A stretch of 60,067 nt of DNA, taken from IMG/VR virus record IMGVR_UViG_3300021964_000066, positions 1 to 60,067 of that record; one strand, given 5' to 3'. Numbering within the stretch: the first letter of the stretch is position 1; each line of letters starts with the position of its first letter. Positions 49,111 to 56,514 of the stretch are shown one piece after another. Both the position numbers and the translations under genes were made by a program. This DNA is from a virus. The notes beneath the pieces are model-generated. The model made no database searches and was not told the DNA's origin. It saw only the letters and a list, made by a program, of their open reading frames with translations.

Positions 49111-49118
49111 TATAAATA
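49111..49118 (+). promoter_or_regulatory. Full T4 late consensus TATAAATA
   Basis: The only perfect octamer I noted in the tRNA block, two bases before tRNA-Val. An RNA started here would begin within the tRNA, so it may be used with low relevance or be fortuitous. Confidence 0.4.
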
Positions 49119-49120
49119 TT

Positions 49121-49196
49121 GGATCGTTAGCTCAGATGGTAGAGCGTCGCGTTTACACCGCGAATGTCGGCAGTTCGATCCTGTCACGATCCACCA
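49121..49196 (+). tRNA. tRNA-Val (TAC)
   Basis: Acceptor GGATCGT / ACGATCC, anticodon TAC, CCA encoded. Confidence 0.93.
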
Positions 49197-49200
49197 AATT

Positions 49201-49276
49201 GGGGGTATAGCTCAGTTGGGAGAGCGCTTGATTTGCATTCAAGAGGTCATCGGTTCGATCCCGGTTACCTCCACCA
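49201..49276 (+). tRNA. tRNA-Ala (TGC)
   Basis: Acceptor GGGGGTA / TACCTCC with one G-U pair, anticodon TGC, CCA encoded. Confidence 0.93.
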
Positions 49277-49291
49277 ATTAAAGGAACAGAT

Positions 49292-49588
49292 ATGAAAAGT
49301 CTAATTGCTATTCTAAGTTTAACACTAAGTGGTACAGCACTAGCCGATCAGGCACTAGCACAGAAAAATATGTGTTTGGCCTGCCACGCTGTTGACACCA
49401 AGTTGGTAGGACCCTCTTACAAGGATGTTGCCGCAAAATATCGAGACCAAAAAGACAGTGTTTCATATCTTGTCAACAAAATCAAAAACGGCGGCTCGGG
49501 TGTTTGGGGTGTGATTCCCATGCCGGCACAGCCACAGCTCAGTGACAAAGACGCTGAAACTTTAGCTAAGTGGATTTTGCAAAAGTAA
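49292..49588 (+). CDS. Periplasmic cytochrome c (class I, c551/c552-like)
   Basis: This 98-residue protein has a Sec signal peptide (MKSLIAILSLTLSGTALA, cleavage after residue 18), a haem motif CLACH at 28-32 and an axial Met at 77 in GVWGVIPMPAQ. The phrases AVDTKLVGPSYKDVAAKY and DAETLAKWILQK match Pseudomonas c551 / betaproteobacterial c552. It would carry electrons in the host periplasm between a dehydrogenase or bc1 complex and a terminal oxidase or reductase, after haem attachment by the host. All functional residues are intact. It lies between tRNA-Ala and a sigma70 promoter, 15 nt after the tRNA, with AAGGAAC as ribosome site. Confidence 0.93.
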   Translation: MKSLIAILSLTLSGTALADQALAQKNMCLACHAVDTKLVGPSYKDVAAKYRDQKDSVSYLVNKIKNGGSGVWGVIPMPAQPQLSDKDAETLAKWILQK

Positions 49589-49603
49589 TACTTAAGTGTT
49601 ACA

Positions 49604-49632
49604 TTGACAATAATTCCGATTTCACATACAAT
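49604..49632 (+). promoter_or_regulatory. Sigma70 promoter (TTGACA-17-TACAAT)
   Basis: Perfect -35, one-mismatch -10 and optimal spacer. It drives the hairpin RNA and the Glu-Cys-Tyr-Asp tRNA group. Confidence 0.88.
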
Positions 49633-49646
49633 ACATTTAAGTTGAC

Positions 49647-49701
49647 GCACATTAGAGATAAGACGGTACTGGTTCGAAACGGGACTCCTCGTCTAATGTG
49701 C
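49647..49701 (+). ncRNA. Candidate small hairpin RNA
   Basis: A perfect 10-bp stem GCACATTAGA / TCTAATGTGC encloses 35 nt that include GGTTCGAAAC, reminiscent of a tRNA T-loop. It starts about 14 nt after a strong -10 and ends 5 nt before tRNA-Glu, so it would be the 5' part of that tRNA transcript. Confidence 0.55.
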
Positions 49702-49706
49702 TTCTT

Positions 49707-49781
49707 GCACGGTTCGTCTATCGGTTAGGACACTGGCCTTTCACGCCGGTAAGAGGGGTTCGATTCCCCTACCGTGTACCA
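49707..49781 (+). tRNA. tRNA-Glu (TTC)
   Basis: Acceptor GCACGGT / ACCGTGT with a G-U first pair, anticodon TTC, CCA encoded. Confidence 0.92.
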
Positions 49782-49786
49782 AACAT

Positions 49787-49864
49787 AGTACGGTGGCAGA
49801 GTGGCCCAATGCACGGGACTGCAAATCCCGAAAATCGTCGGTTCAAATCCGACCCGTACTTCCA
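49787..49864 (+). tRNA. tRNA-Cys (GCA)
   Basis: Acceptor AGTACGG / CCGTACT, anticodon stem CGGGA / TCCCG around CTGCAAA, CCA encoded. At 78 nt it is slightly long in the D region. Confidence 0.88.
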
Positions 49865-50058
49865 GAACGTTCCGTGTAGCAACGGATACTCCGACCCGGA
49901 GGATGAGAAGTGGTGTAGCAACCACGGGTGGTTCCAGTCCAACCAAACTGGCGCTGGCAATGCGACAACGGTCCCTGTCGGGAAGCGGGTGGAAGGTATC
50001 TGTGAAGCGATGCATAGTGGAGATACTATAATTACCGCCGGGGGACGCAGAGCACTTT
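49865..50058 (+). ncRNA. Candidate multi-hairpin structured RNA between tRNA-Cys and tRNA-Tyr
   Basis: About 190 nt with no convincing coding frame and a high GC content for this phage. Hairpins seen: TCCGT-gtagca-ACGGA (49871-49886), CTCCG-acc-CGGAG (49889-49901), GTGGT-gtagca-ACCAC (49910-49925), CCAGT / ACTGG (49934-49951), CGACA / TGTCG (49963-49980), GTATCT / AGATAC (49996-50026). Two hairpins carry the identical loop GTAGCA. I do not recognise the family; it resembles in placement the non-tRNA stable RNAs of other phage tRNA clusters. Confidence 0.65.
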
Positions 50059-50143
50059 GGACAGGTGGGTGAGTGGTTAAAACCAGCAGACTGTAAATCT
50101 GCCGCCCCTGGCTACGTTAGTTCGAATCTAACCCTGTCCACCA
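50059..50143 (+). tRNA. tRNA-Tyr (GTA)
   Basis: Acceptor GGACAGG / CCTGTCC, long variable arm, anticodon GTA in GCAGACTGTAAATCTGC, CCA encoded. Confidence 0.92.
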
Positions 50144-50148
50144 TATTT

Positions 50149-50223
50149 GGTCTGTTAGTTAAACGGTTATAATAATGGCCTGTCACGCCGTAGTCAGGGG
50201 TTCGACTCCCCTACAGACCGCCA
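50149..50223 (+). tRNA. tRNA-Asp (GTC)
   Basis: Acceptor GGTCTGT / ACAGACC, anticodon GTC, CCA encoded. Confidence 0.92.
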
Positions 50224-50274
50224 AATAAATTTAGATCATTATAAAAAAATAATTAATGTATCTAAGGATCGAAT

Positions 50275-50988
50275 GTGAAAAAATTTAAAGATACACTTAC
50301 CATTAAATTACGGGATTTACACAAGCCTGCAATGCGATCGTTTACCAGTCTGGCTGTTGTATTCTACATGAATCAATATTTTAAATTTAAAAATTTATTG
50401 GAAATAGGATTTTATCAAGGCCTAACATTTGGCTGCTTATTAGAATCTGCCCAAGATGGAGCGATACTGACCGCTATCGACACCAGATTTCGAATGGAGA
50501 TTTATGATAAATTTTATAAAGACAGTGAATACACAAAAAATAAACAGATTAATCTACTAGAAATATCTGACAGAGAGTTTGAACCAATCGGCGTATATGA
50601 TTTTGTTAATGTAGATTCTGGTCCAGATAGAAAAACACCATTAATGAAAATTCTTAATCATGTAAATGAGCAGAGTATAATTATGTTTGATAATTATGAT
50701 TTTATACAGTTTAAACATCAACTTGATGAGTTTATATCTAAATCCAAATTACACAATTTTGTACCTTTTCTATTAGATGGCGGCGCAATGTATTTCCATC
50801 ATAAAAATAGTGATCATGCGGACTTTCTTGATAATTTTTTAGAAAATATTTTTTGGAAATGGTGTTCTACTGATAACATTGATTATTTAGGACATAGAGT
50901 GAAACAAATACTTCCCAAAGATCTAAAAGACTCATTGAACGAGATGCCAGAGGTATTTAGAGAATTGTTAAATCATATGGATTTTTAA
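50275..50988 (+). CDS. SAM-dependent methyltransferase-like protein
   Basis: This 237-residue protein has a GTG start behind TAAGGA. KNLLEIGFYQGLTFGCLLES resembles motif I of class I methyltransferases (E-x-G-x-x-x-G), followed by GAILTAIDTRF (motif II acidic residue) and YDFVNVDSGPDRKTPLMKIL (motif III/IV). Such phage genes often modify sugars, nucleic acids or small molecules; the target cannot be assigned. It is AT-rich, an insert in the tRNA block between tRNA-Asp and tRNA-Ser. Confidence 0.65.
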   Translation: MKKFKDTLTIKLRDLHKPAMRSFTSLAVVFYMNQYFKFKNLLEIGFYQGLTFGCLLESAQDGAILTAIDTRFRMEIYDKFYKDSEYTKNKQINLLEISDREFEPIGVYDFVNVDSGPDRKTPLMKILNHVNEQSIIMFDNYDFIQFKHQLDEFISKSKLHNFVPFLLDGGAMYFHHKNSDHADFLDNFLENIFWKWCSTDNIDYLGHRVKQILPKDLKDSLNEMPEVFRELLNHMDF

Positions 50989-50993
50989 AATAC

Positions 50994-51022
50994 TAGACAG
51001 TACATAAACAATCATATATAAT
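50994..51022 (+). promoter_or_regulatory. Sigma70 promoter (TAGACA-17-TATAAT)
   Basis: Perfect -10 and optimal spacer, one-mismatch -35, 10 nt before tRNA-Ser. Confidence 0.8.
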
Positions 51023-51031
51023 TACTATATA

Positions 51032-51118
51032 GGAAGGTTGGCAGAGTGGTAATGCACCGGATTGCTAATCCGCCGTCCAGAAATGGGCGCACAGGTTCGA
51101 GTCCTGTACCTTCCGCCA
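51032..51118 (+). tRNA. tRNA-Ser (GCT)
   Basis: Acceptor GGAAGGT / ACCTTCC, long variable arm, anticodon GCT, CCA encoded. Confidence 0.92.
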
Positions 51119-51122
51119 TATT

Positions 51123-51198
51123 GCGGGTATGGTGCTAACGGTTAACACACGACCTTGCCAAGGTTGAGTTGAGGGTTCGATTCCCTCTACCCGCTCCA
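51123..51198 (+). tRNA. tRNA-Gly (GCC)
   Basis: Acceptor GCGGGTA / TACCCGC, anticodon GCC, CCA encoded; the last gene of the tRNA block. Confidence 0.92.
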
Positions 51199-51206
51199 CT
51201 AAATAC
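51199..51206 (+). promoter_or_regulatory. Late promoter (CTAAATAC)
   Basis: TAAATA immediately after the CCA of tRNA-Gly, about 95 nt before the small gene at 51302. Confidence 0.5.
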
Positions 51207-51231
51207 AGAATATTATAAGGAGAACCACCAA

Positions 51232-51261
51232 ATGGGGGCGTCGCGGTTGCAATTATCATGA
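51232..51261 (+). CDS. Very short upstream ORF (9 aa)
   Basis: MGASRLQLS is preceded by AAGGAG at good spacing and followed 40 nt later by another AAGGAG-led gene. It could be a leader peptide; the evidence is only the ribosome site. Confidence 0.25.
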   Translation: MGASRLQLS

Positions 51262-51301
51262 TAGTTCTTTATAATATTGTAAAAAAATAAGGAGACACAC
51301 T

Positions 51302-51475
51302 ATGAAGCAGACAGTATATCGAAATGCTGTAAATCAGCGTGAGCAGTGGATCTGTGACGATCCCAAAAAGACCAAATACATAGACGGTGTCCAATATCTC
51401 ATGGTTCGTAGGCCCGACAGTCATCGCGAAGTCCTTGTAAGAAAGGACAGTTTAATTCGGGTGCAAGCCAAGTAA
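51302..51475 (+). CDS. Small conserved-type protein (57 aa)
   Basis: MKQTVYRNAVNQREQWICDD continues with PKKTKYIDGVQYLMVRRP and a basic end (VLVRKDSLIRVQAK). The fold is probably a small beta barrel. AAGGAG lies 8 nt before the ATG. It is located between the tRNA block and guaC. No named family. Confidence 0.6.
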   Translation: MKQTVYRNAVNQREQWICDDPKKTKYIDGVQYLMVRRPDSHREVLVRKDSLIRVQAK

Positions 51476-51477
51476 CA

Positions 51478-51485
51478 TTAAATAT
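51478..51485 (+). promoter_or_regulatory. Late promoter of guaC (TTAAATAT)
   Basis: TAAATA ends 6 nt before the guaC ATG; no ribosome site is visible, so a leaderless message is possible. Confidence 0.5.
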
Positions 51486-51490
51486 CTTGT

Positions 51491-52594
51491 ATGAGAATTA
51501 TCGAAGAAGTAAAGTTGGATTTCAAAGATGTACTCTTTGTGCCAAAACGCAGTACCTTGACTAGCAGGCGTGAAGTTGATTTAACCAGGCATTTTCGATT
51601 TAAACACAGTGGCTATGAATATACGGGTATACCTATCATGGCTTCAAACATGGATGGTGTTGGCACATTTAAAATGGCCCAGGCGTTAACAGAACACCAA
51701 TTGTTTACCTGTATAGTAAAAACTAAAGGTTTTGCCGACTGGGTTGAAAATTGGAAAAACTTAACAGAGAATACTGTGGCAGTAAGCACGGGTATTACAG
51801 AAGCAGACAGTCAACGATTAGACACGATTTTAAAACACTGTCCTGACATACAGTTTATCTGTATCGATGTTGCTAATGGCTATCACGAACACTTTGGTGA
51901 TTTTGTTGAACAGGTCAGACTTAAATATCCCGCAAAAACTATCATTGCTGGTAACGTAGTTACTGCAGACATGACGCAAGAACTTATCATGAGAGGAGCA
52001 GACATTGTCAAAGTTGGAATCGGCCCAGGATCGGTATGCACGACTAGGTTTCAAACTGGGGTTGGCTACCCGCAACTTAGTGCGATTATTGAGTGCAGTG
52101 ATGCGGCTCATGGGCTCAATGCCCATATTATTGCTGATGGCGGTTGCACTAGCCCAGGCGATGTGGCTAAGGCATTTGGCGCCGGCGCCGACTTTGTCAT
52201 GCTTGGGGGTATGTTAGCAGGACATACCGAAGGCGGCGGCGAAGTTATTACAAAATATTATAATCCACAAAATGAATATTTCCTTGAAAACAAGGAACGT
52301 GGGGATTATGCTCCGGTAATAAAAATGCAAAAGACCAGTCAGTTTTACGGTATGAGTTCAGACACTGCTATGAACAAACACAGTGGCGGTGTTGCTAACT
52401 ATCGTAGCAGTGAAGGTAAAACAGTAACCATGCCCTACAAAGGTGATGTTGAGCATACAGTGTTAGACATATTGGGCGGCTTACGTAGCACCTGCACTTA
52501 CGTTGGTGCTATAAACTTAAAAAATCTCAGTAAGTGTACTACTTTTGTGAGAGTTACGCAACAGACTAACGACATTTATGGAAAACCACGATGA
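51491..52594 (+). CDS. guaC: GMP reductase
   Basis: This 367-residue IMPDH/GMPR-family barrel has the catalytic loop at 174-186 ([13 protein letters not shown], Cys 183), the [17 protein letters not shown] segment that marks GuaC, and phosphate-binding [20 protein letters not shown]. There is no CBS domain, which favours GuaC over GuaB. It converts GMP with NADPH to IMP, NADP and ammonia (E. coli GuaC is 347 residues). In infection it would move guanylate toward adenylate, suitable for an AT-rich phage. It overlaps nadE by 4 nt. Confidence 0.92.
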   Translation: MRIIEEVKLDFKDVLFVPKRSTLTSRREVDLTRHFRFKHSGYEYTGIPIMASNMDGVGTFKMAQALTEHQLFTCIVKTKGFADWVENWKNLTENTVAVSTGITEADSQRLDTILKHCPDIQFICIDVANGYHEHFGDFVEQVRLKYPAKTIIAGNVVTADMTQELIMRGADIVKVGIGPGSVCTTRFQTGVGYPQLSAIIECSDAAHGLNAHIIADGGCTSPGDVAKAFGAGADFVMLGGMLAGHTEGGGEVITKYYNPQNEYFLENKERGDYAPVIKMQKTSQFYGMSSDTAMNKHSGGVANYRSSEGKTVTMPYKGDVEHTVLDILGGLRSTCTYVGAINLKNLSKCTTFVRVTQQTNDIYGKPR

Positions 52595-53568
52595 GTTTCA
52601 AAGAAGAAATTTTAAAATACAGTAGGCAAGATCAAATTGCCCCGCTTAGTGATTGGTTCGACAATGCACTAAGAGAACTAATTGATTTTGATGTTTATCC
52701 CTACGAAGATAAACTCAGTGAAATTGGTAAAATTCTAATTAAAAATCTAGTAGAATACCGACAAAAGTATAACATTGAAAATGTTGTAATAGGTATGAGT
52801 GGTGGCGTAGACAGCGCACTTACCGCAGCCTTGTTTAAACAGGCAGGTTGGCAAGTACACGGTTATACACTACCAATTCATCAAAAGACTGAAGAAACTC
52901 TCCGAGGTCGGCGTGCTTGTGAAGCATTAGGTATTAATCATACGGAAATTGATTTGACTGCTACTTACGATGGCATGATAGCATGGTTCATGCAACACGA
53001 CGATACGCTAGTAGGCCAAGGCACTGAACCTTTACGCAAAGGTAATTTACGTGTGAGACTGCGTATGATGACCTTGTATAACCAAGCTAGTAAACACCGA
53101 GGTCTAGTAGCCAGCACAGACAACTACAGTGAACTGGCTGCAGGATTTTGGACACTGCACGGTGATGTAGGTGACGTCAGTCCTATTCAAAGTCTTAACA
53201 AAAGTTGGGAAGTACCTAAACTGGCAGAACTGATGGCTGTACCTCAAGAAACAGTGTTTGCTGTGCCTACAGATGGATTAGGTATTAGCAATAGTGACGA
53301 AGACCAATTCGGGTTTAGTTATTTGGAGTTTGACATTGTTCTACATCGCGTTGGACAGACCACTATTACTTCTTCCAACCGGCAGGAAATTTTAGAATCA
53401 TTAGCAGTGCCCGACACCGATTTAGAAAAAGTAAATCGTATCTTAGATAGAATTCAGAGCAGTACATTTAAACGAGCAAATCCTTATAACTTACTGCACC
53501 CCGCACAACCTACTAGATTCCAACAACTGGAAACCATAGACACAGCATTGTGGAATACAGTAAAATAA
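52591..53568 (+). CDS. nadE: Ammonia-dependent NAD synthetase
   Basis: This 325-residue protein has the ATP-pyrophosphatase loop SGGVDSA at 70-76, [40 protein letters not shown] and [13 protein letters not shown], all characteristic of NadE. The reaction is deamido-NAD + ATP + NH3 to NAD. No glutaminase domain is present, so it relies on free ammonia. It is translationally coupled to guaC, which releases ammonia. It could counter NAD depletion by host defences or supply redox demand. Confidence 0.92.
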   Translation: MSFKEEILKYSRQDQIAPLSDWFDNALRELIDFDVYPYEDKLSEIGKILIKNLVEYRQKYNIENVVIGMSGGVDSALTAALFKQAGWQVHGYTLPIHQKTEETLRGRRACEALGINHTEIDLTATYDGMIAWFMQHDDTLVGQGTEPLRKGNLRVRLRMMTLYNQASKHRGLVASTDNYSELAAGFWTLHGDVGDVSPIQSLNKSWEVPKLAELMAVPQETVFAVPTDGLGISNSDEDQFGFSYLEFDIVLHRVGQTTITSSNRQEILESLAVPDTDLEKVNRILDRIQSSTFKRANPYNLLHPAQPTRFQQLETIDTALWNTVK

Positions 53569-53572
53569 ATAC
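53564..53572 (+). promoter_or_regulatory. Late promoter overlapping the nadE stop (AATAAATAC)
   Basis: TAAATA shares the nadE TAA, 18 nt before the next ATG. Confidence 0.5.
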
Positions 53573-53589
53573 CCAATCAACCGTATTCT

Positions 53590-54024
53590 ATGATTTACGA
53601 AATTAAAGACGAAAAAGATCCTTATAGTCGTTACGTTCTTGAAGATCCTGTCAGAGCGCACATACCTATGGCGGAACGCTTTGGTCCAAATCGTCATGTG
53701 TTTGCCTTATTAGAAAACGACACAATCAGTGCTGTGGTCTGTAGTAAACTCTGTTGTGGTGTACCTACCAGTGAACAGTCTTTATTGTCTAACAATTGCG
53801 CTAATTCAAACACTATAGTGTTTTACACTATTTGGAGTTATCGGCCAGGAGCAGGACAAAAACTAATCGCAGAAGGTCTAAAATTAGCAAAATCAAAATT
53901 CAGTAATGTAGATCAATTTGTTACACTAAGCCCGCCTACAGAAATGGCTCGTCGTTTTCATTTAAAAAATGGCGCCACTGTCTACCGTGTAAATGAAGAC
54001 ACAGTCAACTATGAGTACAAATAA
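53590..54024 (+). CDS. GNAT-like acetyltransferase
   Basis: This 144-residue protein has IVFYTIWSYRPGAGQKLIAE, where R-P-G-A-G-Q is the acetyl-CoA pyrophosphate-binding motif A (R/Q-x-x-G-x-G/A), then FVTLSPPTEMARRFHLKNGA, the C-terminal GNAT pattern. The substrate is unknown; in a sugar cassette an amino sugar acceptor is plausible, but the neighbouring genes do not prove it. Its stop overlaps the next start (TAATG). Confidence 0.6.
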   Translation: MIYEIKDEKDPYSRYVLEDPVRAHIPMAERFGPNRHVFALLENDTISAVVCSKLCCGVPTSEQSLLSNNCANSNTIVFYTIWSYRPGAGQKLIAEGLKLAKSKFSNVDQFVTLSPPTEMARRFHLKNGATVYRVNEDTVNYEYK

Positions 54025-54779
54025 TGGTACATGTCAAAAACTATGTAATCTGCGCTCATCGCAGAATTAAAAGCACAAAATGGGTCTGGAAAGACACTAA
54101 AGACGAAGGCGATATCTACGAAATCTACAGTGAAATGTGTCGCAACAGTCTTGCCAGTATGCGTAAGTTTTTAGAAGGTGACTGGGAGTACATATTGTTT
54201 GATGAGGAAATAGAATCTATCAATGATGCTATGCCTTTAAACAATGACAGAACTTACGAACTTTATCATAGTGGACCCTGTAATGTTCTATGGGTAGGAC
54301 CTGATGTACAGTTTGTAAAACCCACACGCATTTTTGGTGAATTCAAAGAGTTTAGATTGTTTAACTGGACTGATCCCAAAAGTTGGCATGAACCCAATCA
54401 GTATAACAAAAGTTTTGACAACTTGTTTAACAATGATTTACAGTATTTTCCCGCGGGCATGGATCCTGAATTATGGCGTGTGGAACGTGAGATGCGAGCA
54501 GCGTGGGATAACACAGACGGCATGAGCAGTTATAACAATCAGCAGATTATTCATAACACCATGTTTTGGAGTCAAGGATTGACATGGGAGGATGCACACA
54601 GACCCCAACTGTTTTATCAAGCACAATGGTTGCCGTGGCACGAGGTTGCCATGCAGGATGAATGGAACGGTTGCAGATATGAAGATGCACAGGTCATACA
54701 CTGGCATAGCAGCCGCCACAGTCCTACAAAATTAGAATGCATGCGACAGGTAAATGCAGCACTAGGAGTTGAAGTCTAG
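54024..54779 (+). CDS. Probable glycosyltransferase-like protein
   Basis: This 251-residue protein has CNVLWVGPDVQFVKPTRIF, which may be a GT-A acidic metal site (D-x-x, here GPDVQ), and DAQVIHWHSSRHSPTKLECM near the end (a His-rich acceptor-side motif). Its middle is aromatic and Asn/Asp-rich. The family is not one I can name with certainty. Its place ahead of an SDR and a 4,6-dehydratase supports a role in transferring a sugar made by this cassette. Confidence 0.45.
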   Translation: MVHVKNYVICAHRRIKSTKWVWKDTKDEGDIYEIYSEMCRNSLASMRKFLEGDWEYILFDEEIESINDAMPLNNDRTYELYHSGPCNVLWVGPDVQFVKPTRIFGEFKEFRLFNWTDPKSWHEPNQYNKSFDNLFNNDLQYFPAGMDPELWRVEREMRAAWDNTDGMSSYNNQQIIHNTMFWSQGLTWEDAHRPQLFYQAQWLPWHEVAMQDEWNGCRYEDAQVIHWHSSRHSPTKLECMRQVNAALGVEV

Positions 54780-55579
54780 TGCGTATTGGCATTGTTGGTG
54801 CAAACGGTTTTATTGGCAGATACCTTGCTCGACGTTACACTGACAGAGGGCATGACGTTGACTCAGTAACAAGACAGAGTTTTACTATTGAAAACTATAC
54901 CGCAGTTGACACTTGGTTGGCACACAGAACTCCAGACGTTGTTATTAATTGTGCAGTAGTGGGTGGCGGTCCGTTGGTCACACAGGTAAATGATCAAACT
55001 GTGCGTACAAATCTCTCAGTATTTCAAAATTTTTATAACAGCGCCAACGTCAGGCGATACATTAATATAGGATCTGGTGCGGAATTTGACAAAAAACATG
55101 ATTTAGTAAACCAACATGAAGATTCTATCTTTCATAGTGTTCCAGAAGACAGTTACGGATATAGTAAAAATGTAATTGCAAGAATGGCGAGACAACGAGA
55201 AGAATTTTATACCCTAAGACTGTTTGGATGTTTTCATAATACCGAATCTAGTCAACGTATATTAAAAAAAATTATGAACAACACCAGTGAAGATTGGTTA
55301 ATAGAGGACAAATATTTTGATATGTTTGGCTTAGAAGATTTTGCTCGTGTAGTTGACTATTATTTGGCTGCAGGATCTGTCAAAGACATTAATTGTGTAT
55401 ACCAAAACAAAACAAAATTGTTTGATACGGTCAAAGCATTTGCAGATTATCACAGCGTAGATGCAACTGTTACACTAGGACCCAAAGGTCTGAGTTATTC
55501 AGGCAATGGAGATCAGTTGGCAGATTTAGATTTAGACTTGCTGGGCCTACAGTCCAGTATAGAAAGATACAATGACTAA
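54779..55579 (+). CDS. Extended SDR / NAD-dependent epimerase-reductase
   Basis: This 266-residue protein has a GTG start overlapping the previous TAG. GxxGxxG is at the N-terminus (IGIVGANGFIGRYLARRY), then TPDVVINCAVVGGG and the catalytic Y-x3-K of EDSYGYSKNVIARMARQ. This is an extended short-chain dehydrogenase of the sugar epimerase/reductase kind. By position it could be the final ketoreductase of a deoxysugar pathway. It overlaps the 4,6-dehydratase gene by 8 nt. Confidence 0.8.
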   Translation: MRIGIVGANGFIGRYLARRYTDRGHDVDSVTRQSFTIENYTAVDTWLAHRTPDVVINCAVVGGGPLVTQVNDQTVRTNLSVFQNFYNSANVRRYINIGSGAEFDKKHDLVNQHEDSIFHSVPEDSYGYSKNVIARMARQREEFYTLRLFGCFHNTESSQRILKKIMNNTSEDWLIEDKYFDMFGLEDFARVVDYYLAAGSVKDINCVYQNKTKLFDTVKAFADYHSVDATVTLGPKGLSYSGNGDQLADLDLDLLGLQSSIERYND

Positions 55580-56513
55580 AAAAATTGTTTATGTCACTGG
55601 CTGTTTGGGTTTTATAGGTTATCATGTAACCCGTGCTTGTTTAGAGCAAGGATGGTATGTCAGAGGTGTCGACAAAGGCACTTATGCTGCAAACTGGAAC
55701 CTACTTCCGGAACTCGAAAAATACAAAACATTTACTTTTGAGCATAAAGACATTAACGACATAGAAAGAATCTACGATTGCGATTATTTTATTAACACAG
55801 CCGCAGAAACACATGTAGACAACAGTATTGAAAGTTCGGATGAATTTGTGCACAGCAACATAGATGGTGTGCATCATTTGCTAAAACTAATAAATCAAAA
55901 GAAATATCGTAAGCCTGTGTTTTTACATTTTAGCACCGATGAAGTATATGGTGATATTGAACAGGGCAGTCACACTGAACAGGATTTACTAAGACCCAGT
56001 AATCCTTACAGTGCCACTAAAGCAGCCGCAGACATGTTGGTACTTGCTTGGGGCAGAACGTATAATCTGCCATATGTAATTGTGCGGCCAACCAACAACT
56101 ACGGTATTGGGCAGTATGTAGAAAAACTTATTCCCAAGACCTGTAAATTTTTAACTGTGGGTAAAAAGGTAGACTTACATAACAACGGAACTCCTGTGCG
56201 TACTTGGTTGCATGCCGAAGATACTGCTCGAGCCGTAATCACCATTATTAATGCCGGCGTTGAAAATGAAATCTACAACATAAGTGGACCGTATCAAACT
56301 GAAAATATAAATGTAGTAACCAAAATACTAAAGTTACACAACCTCAGAGGTTCAGTAGACGATTACATCGAACACATGGAACGAATTGGGCAGGACGTTA
56401 GATATAGTATCGATGACACAAAATTGAAAAAACTGGGTTGGCAACCAAGGGCAGAGTTTGACAAAGAGTTGGCAAAGATAGTAAAATACTACAAGAACAA
56501 TTTTATTTGGTAA
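55572..56513 (+). CDS. Nucleotide-sugar 4,6-dehydratase
   Basis: This 313-residue protein has G-x-x-G-x-x-G at 10-16 (TGCLGFIGYHV), FSTDEVYGDI (121-127, catalytic Asp-Glu) and NPYSATKAAADMLVLAW (Tyr146, Lys150), then RPTNNYGIGQYVEKLIPKTC and GTPVRTWLHAEDTARAV. These define the dTDP/CDP-glucose 4,6-dehydratase family (RmlB/DdhB). The product would be a 4-keto-6-deoxy sugar nucleotide. With the RfbH-type gene next, CDP-glucose is a likely substrate, but dTDP is not excluded. Confidence 0.88.
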   Translation: MTKKIVYVTGCLGFIGYHVTRACLEQGWYVRGVDKGTYAANWNLLPELEKYKTFTFEHKDINDIERIYDCDYFINTAAETHVDNSIESSDEFVHSNIDGVHHLLKLINQKKYRKPVFLHFSTDEVYGDIEQGSHTEQDLLRPSNPYSATKAAADMLVLAWGRTYNLPYVIVRPTNNYGIGQYVEKLIPKTCKFLTVGKKVDLHNNGTPVRTWLHAEDTARAVITIINAGVENEIYNISGPYQTENINVVTKILKLHNLRGSVDDYIEHMERIGQDVRYSIDDTKLKKLGWQPRAEFDKELAKIVKYYKNNFIW

Positions 56514-56514
56514 T

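Noticed and set aside
49698-50072. Open frame of 124 codons through the tRNA-Glu/Cys region, and others at 48952-49281 and 47161-47382
   Set aside because: They cross intact tRNA genes and structured RNA; no ribosome site. Interpreted as chance frames.
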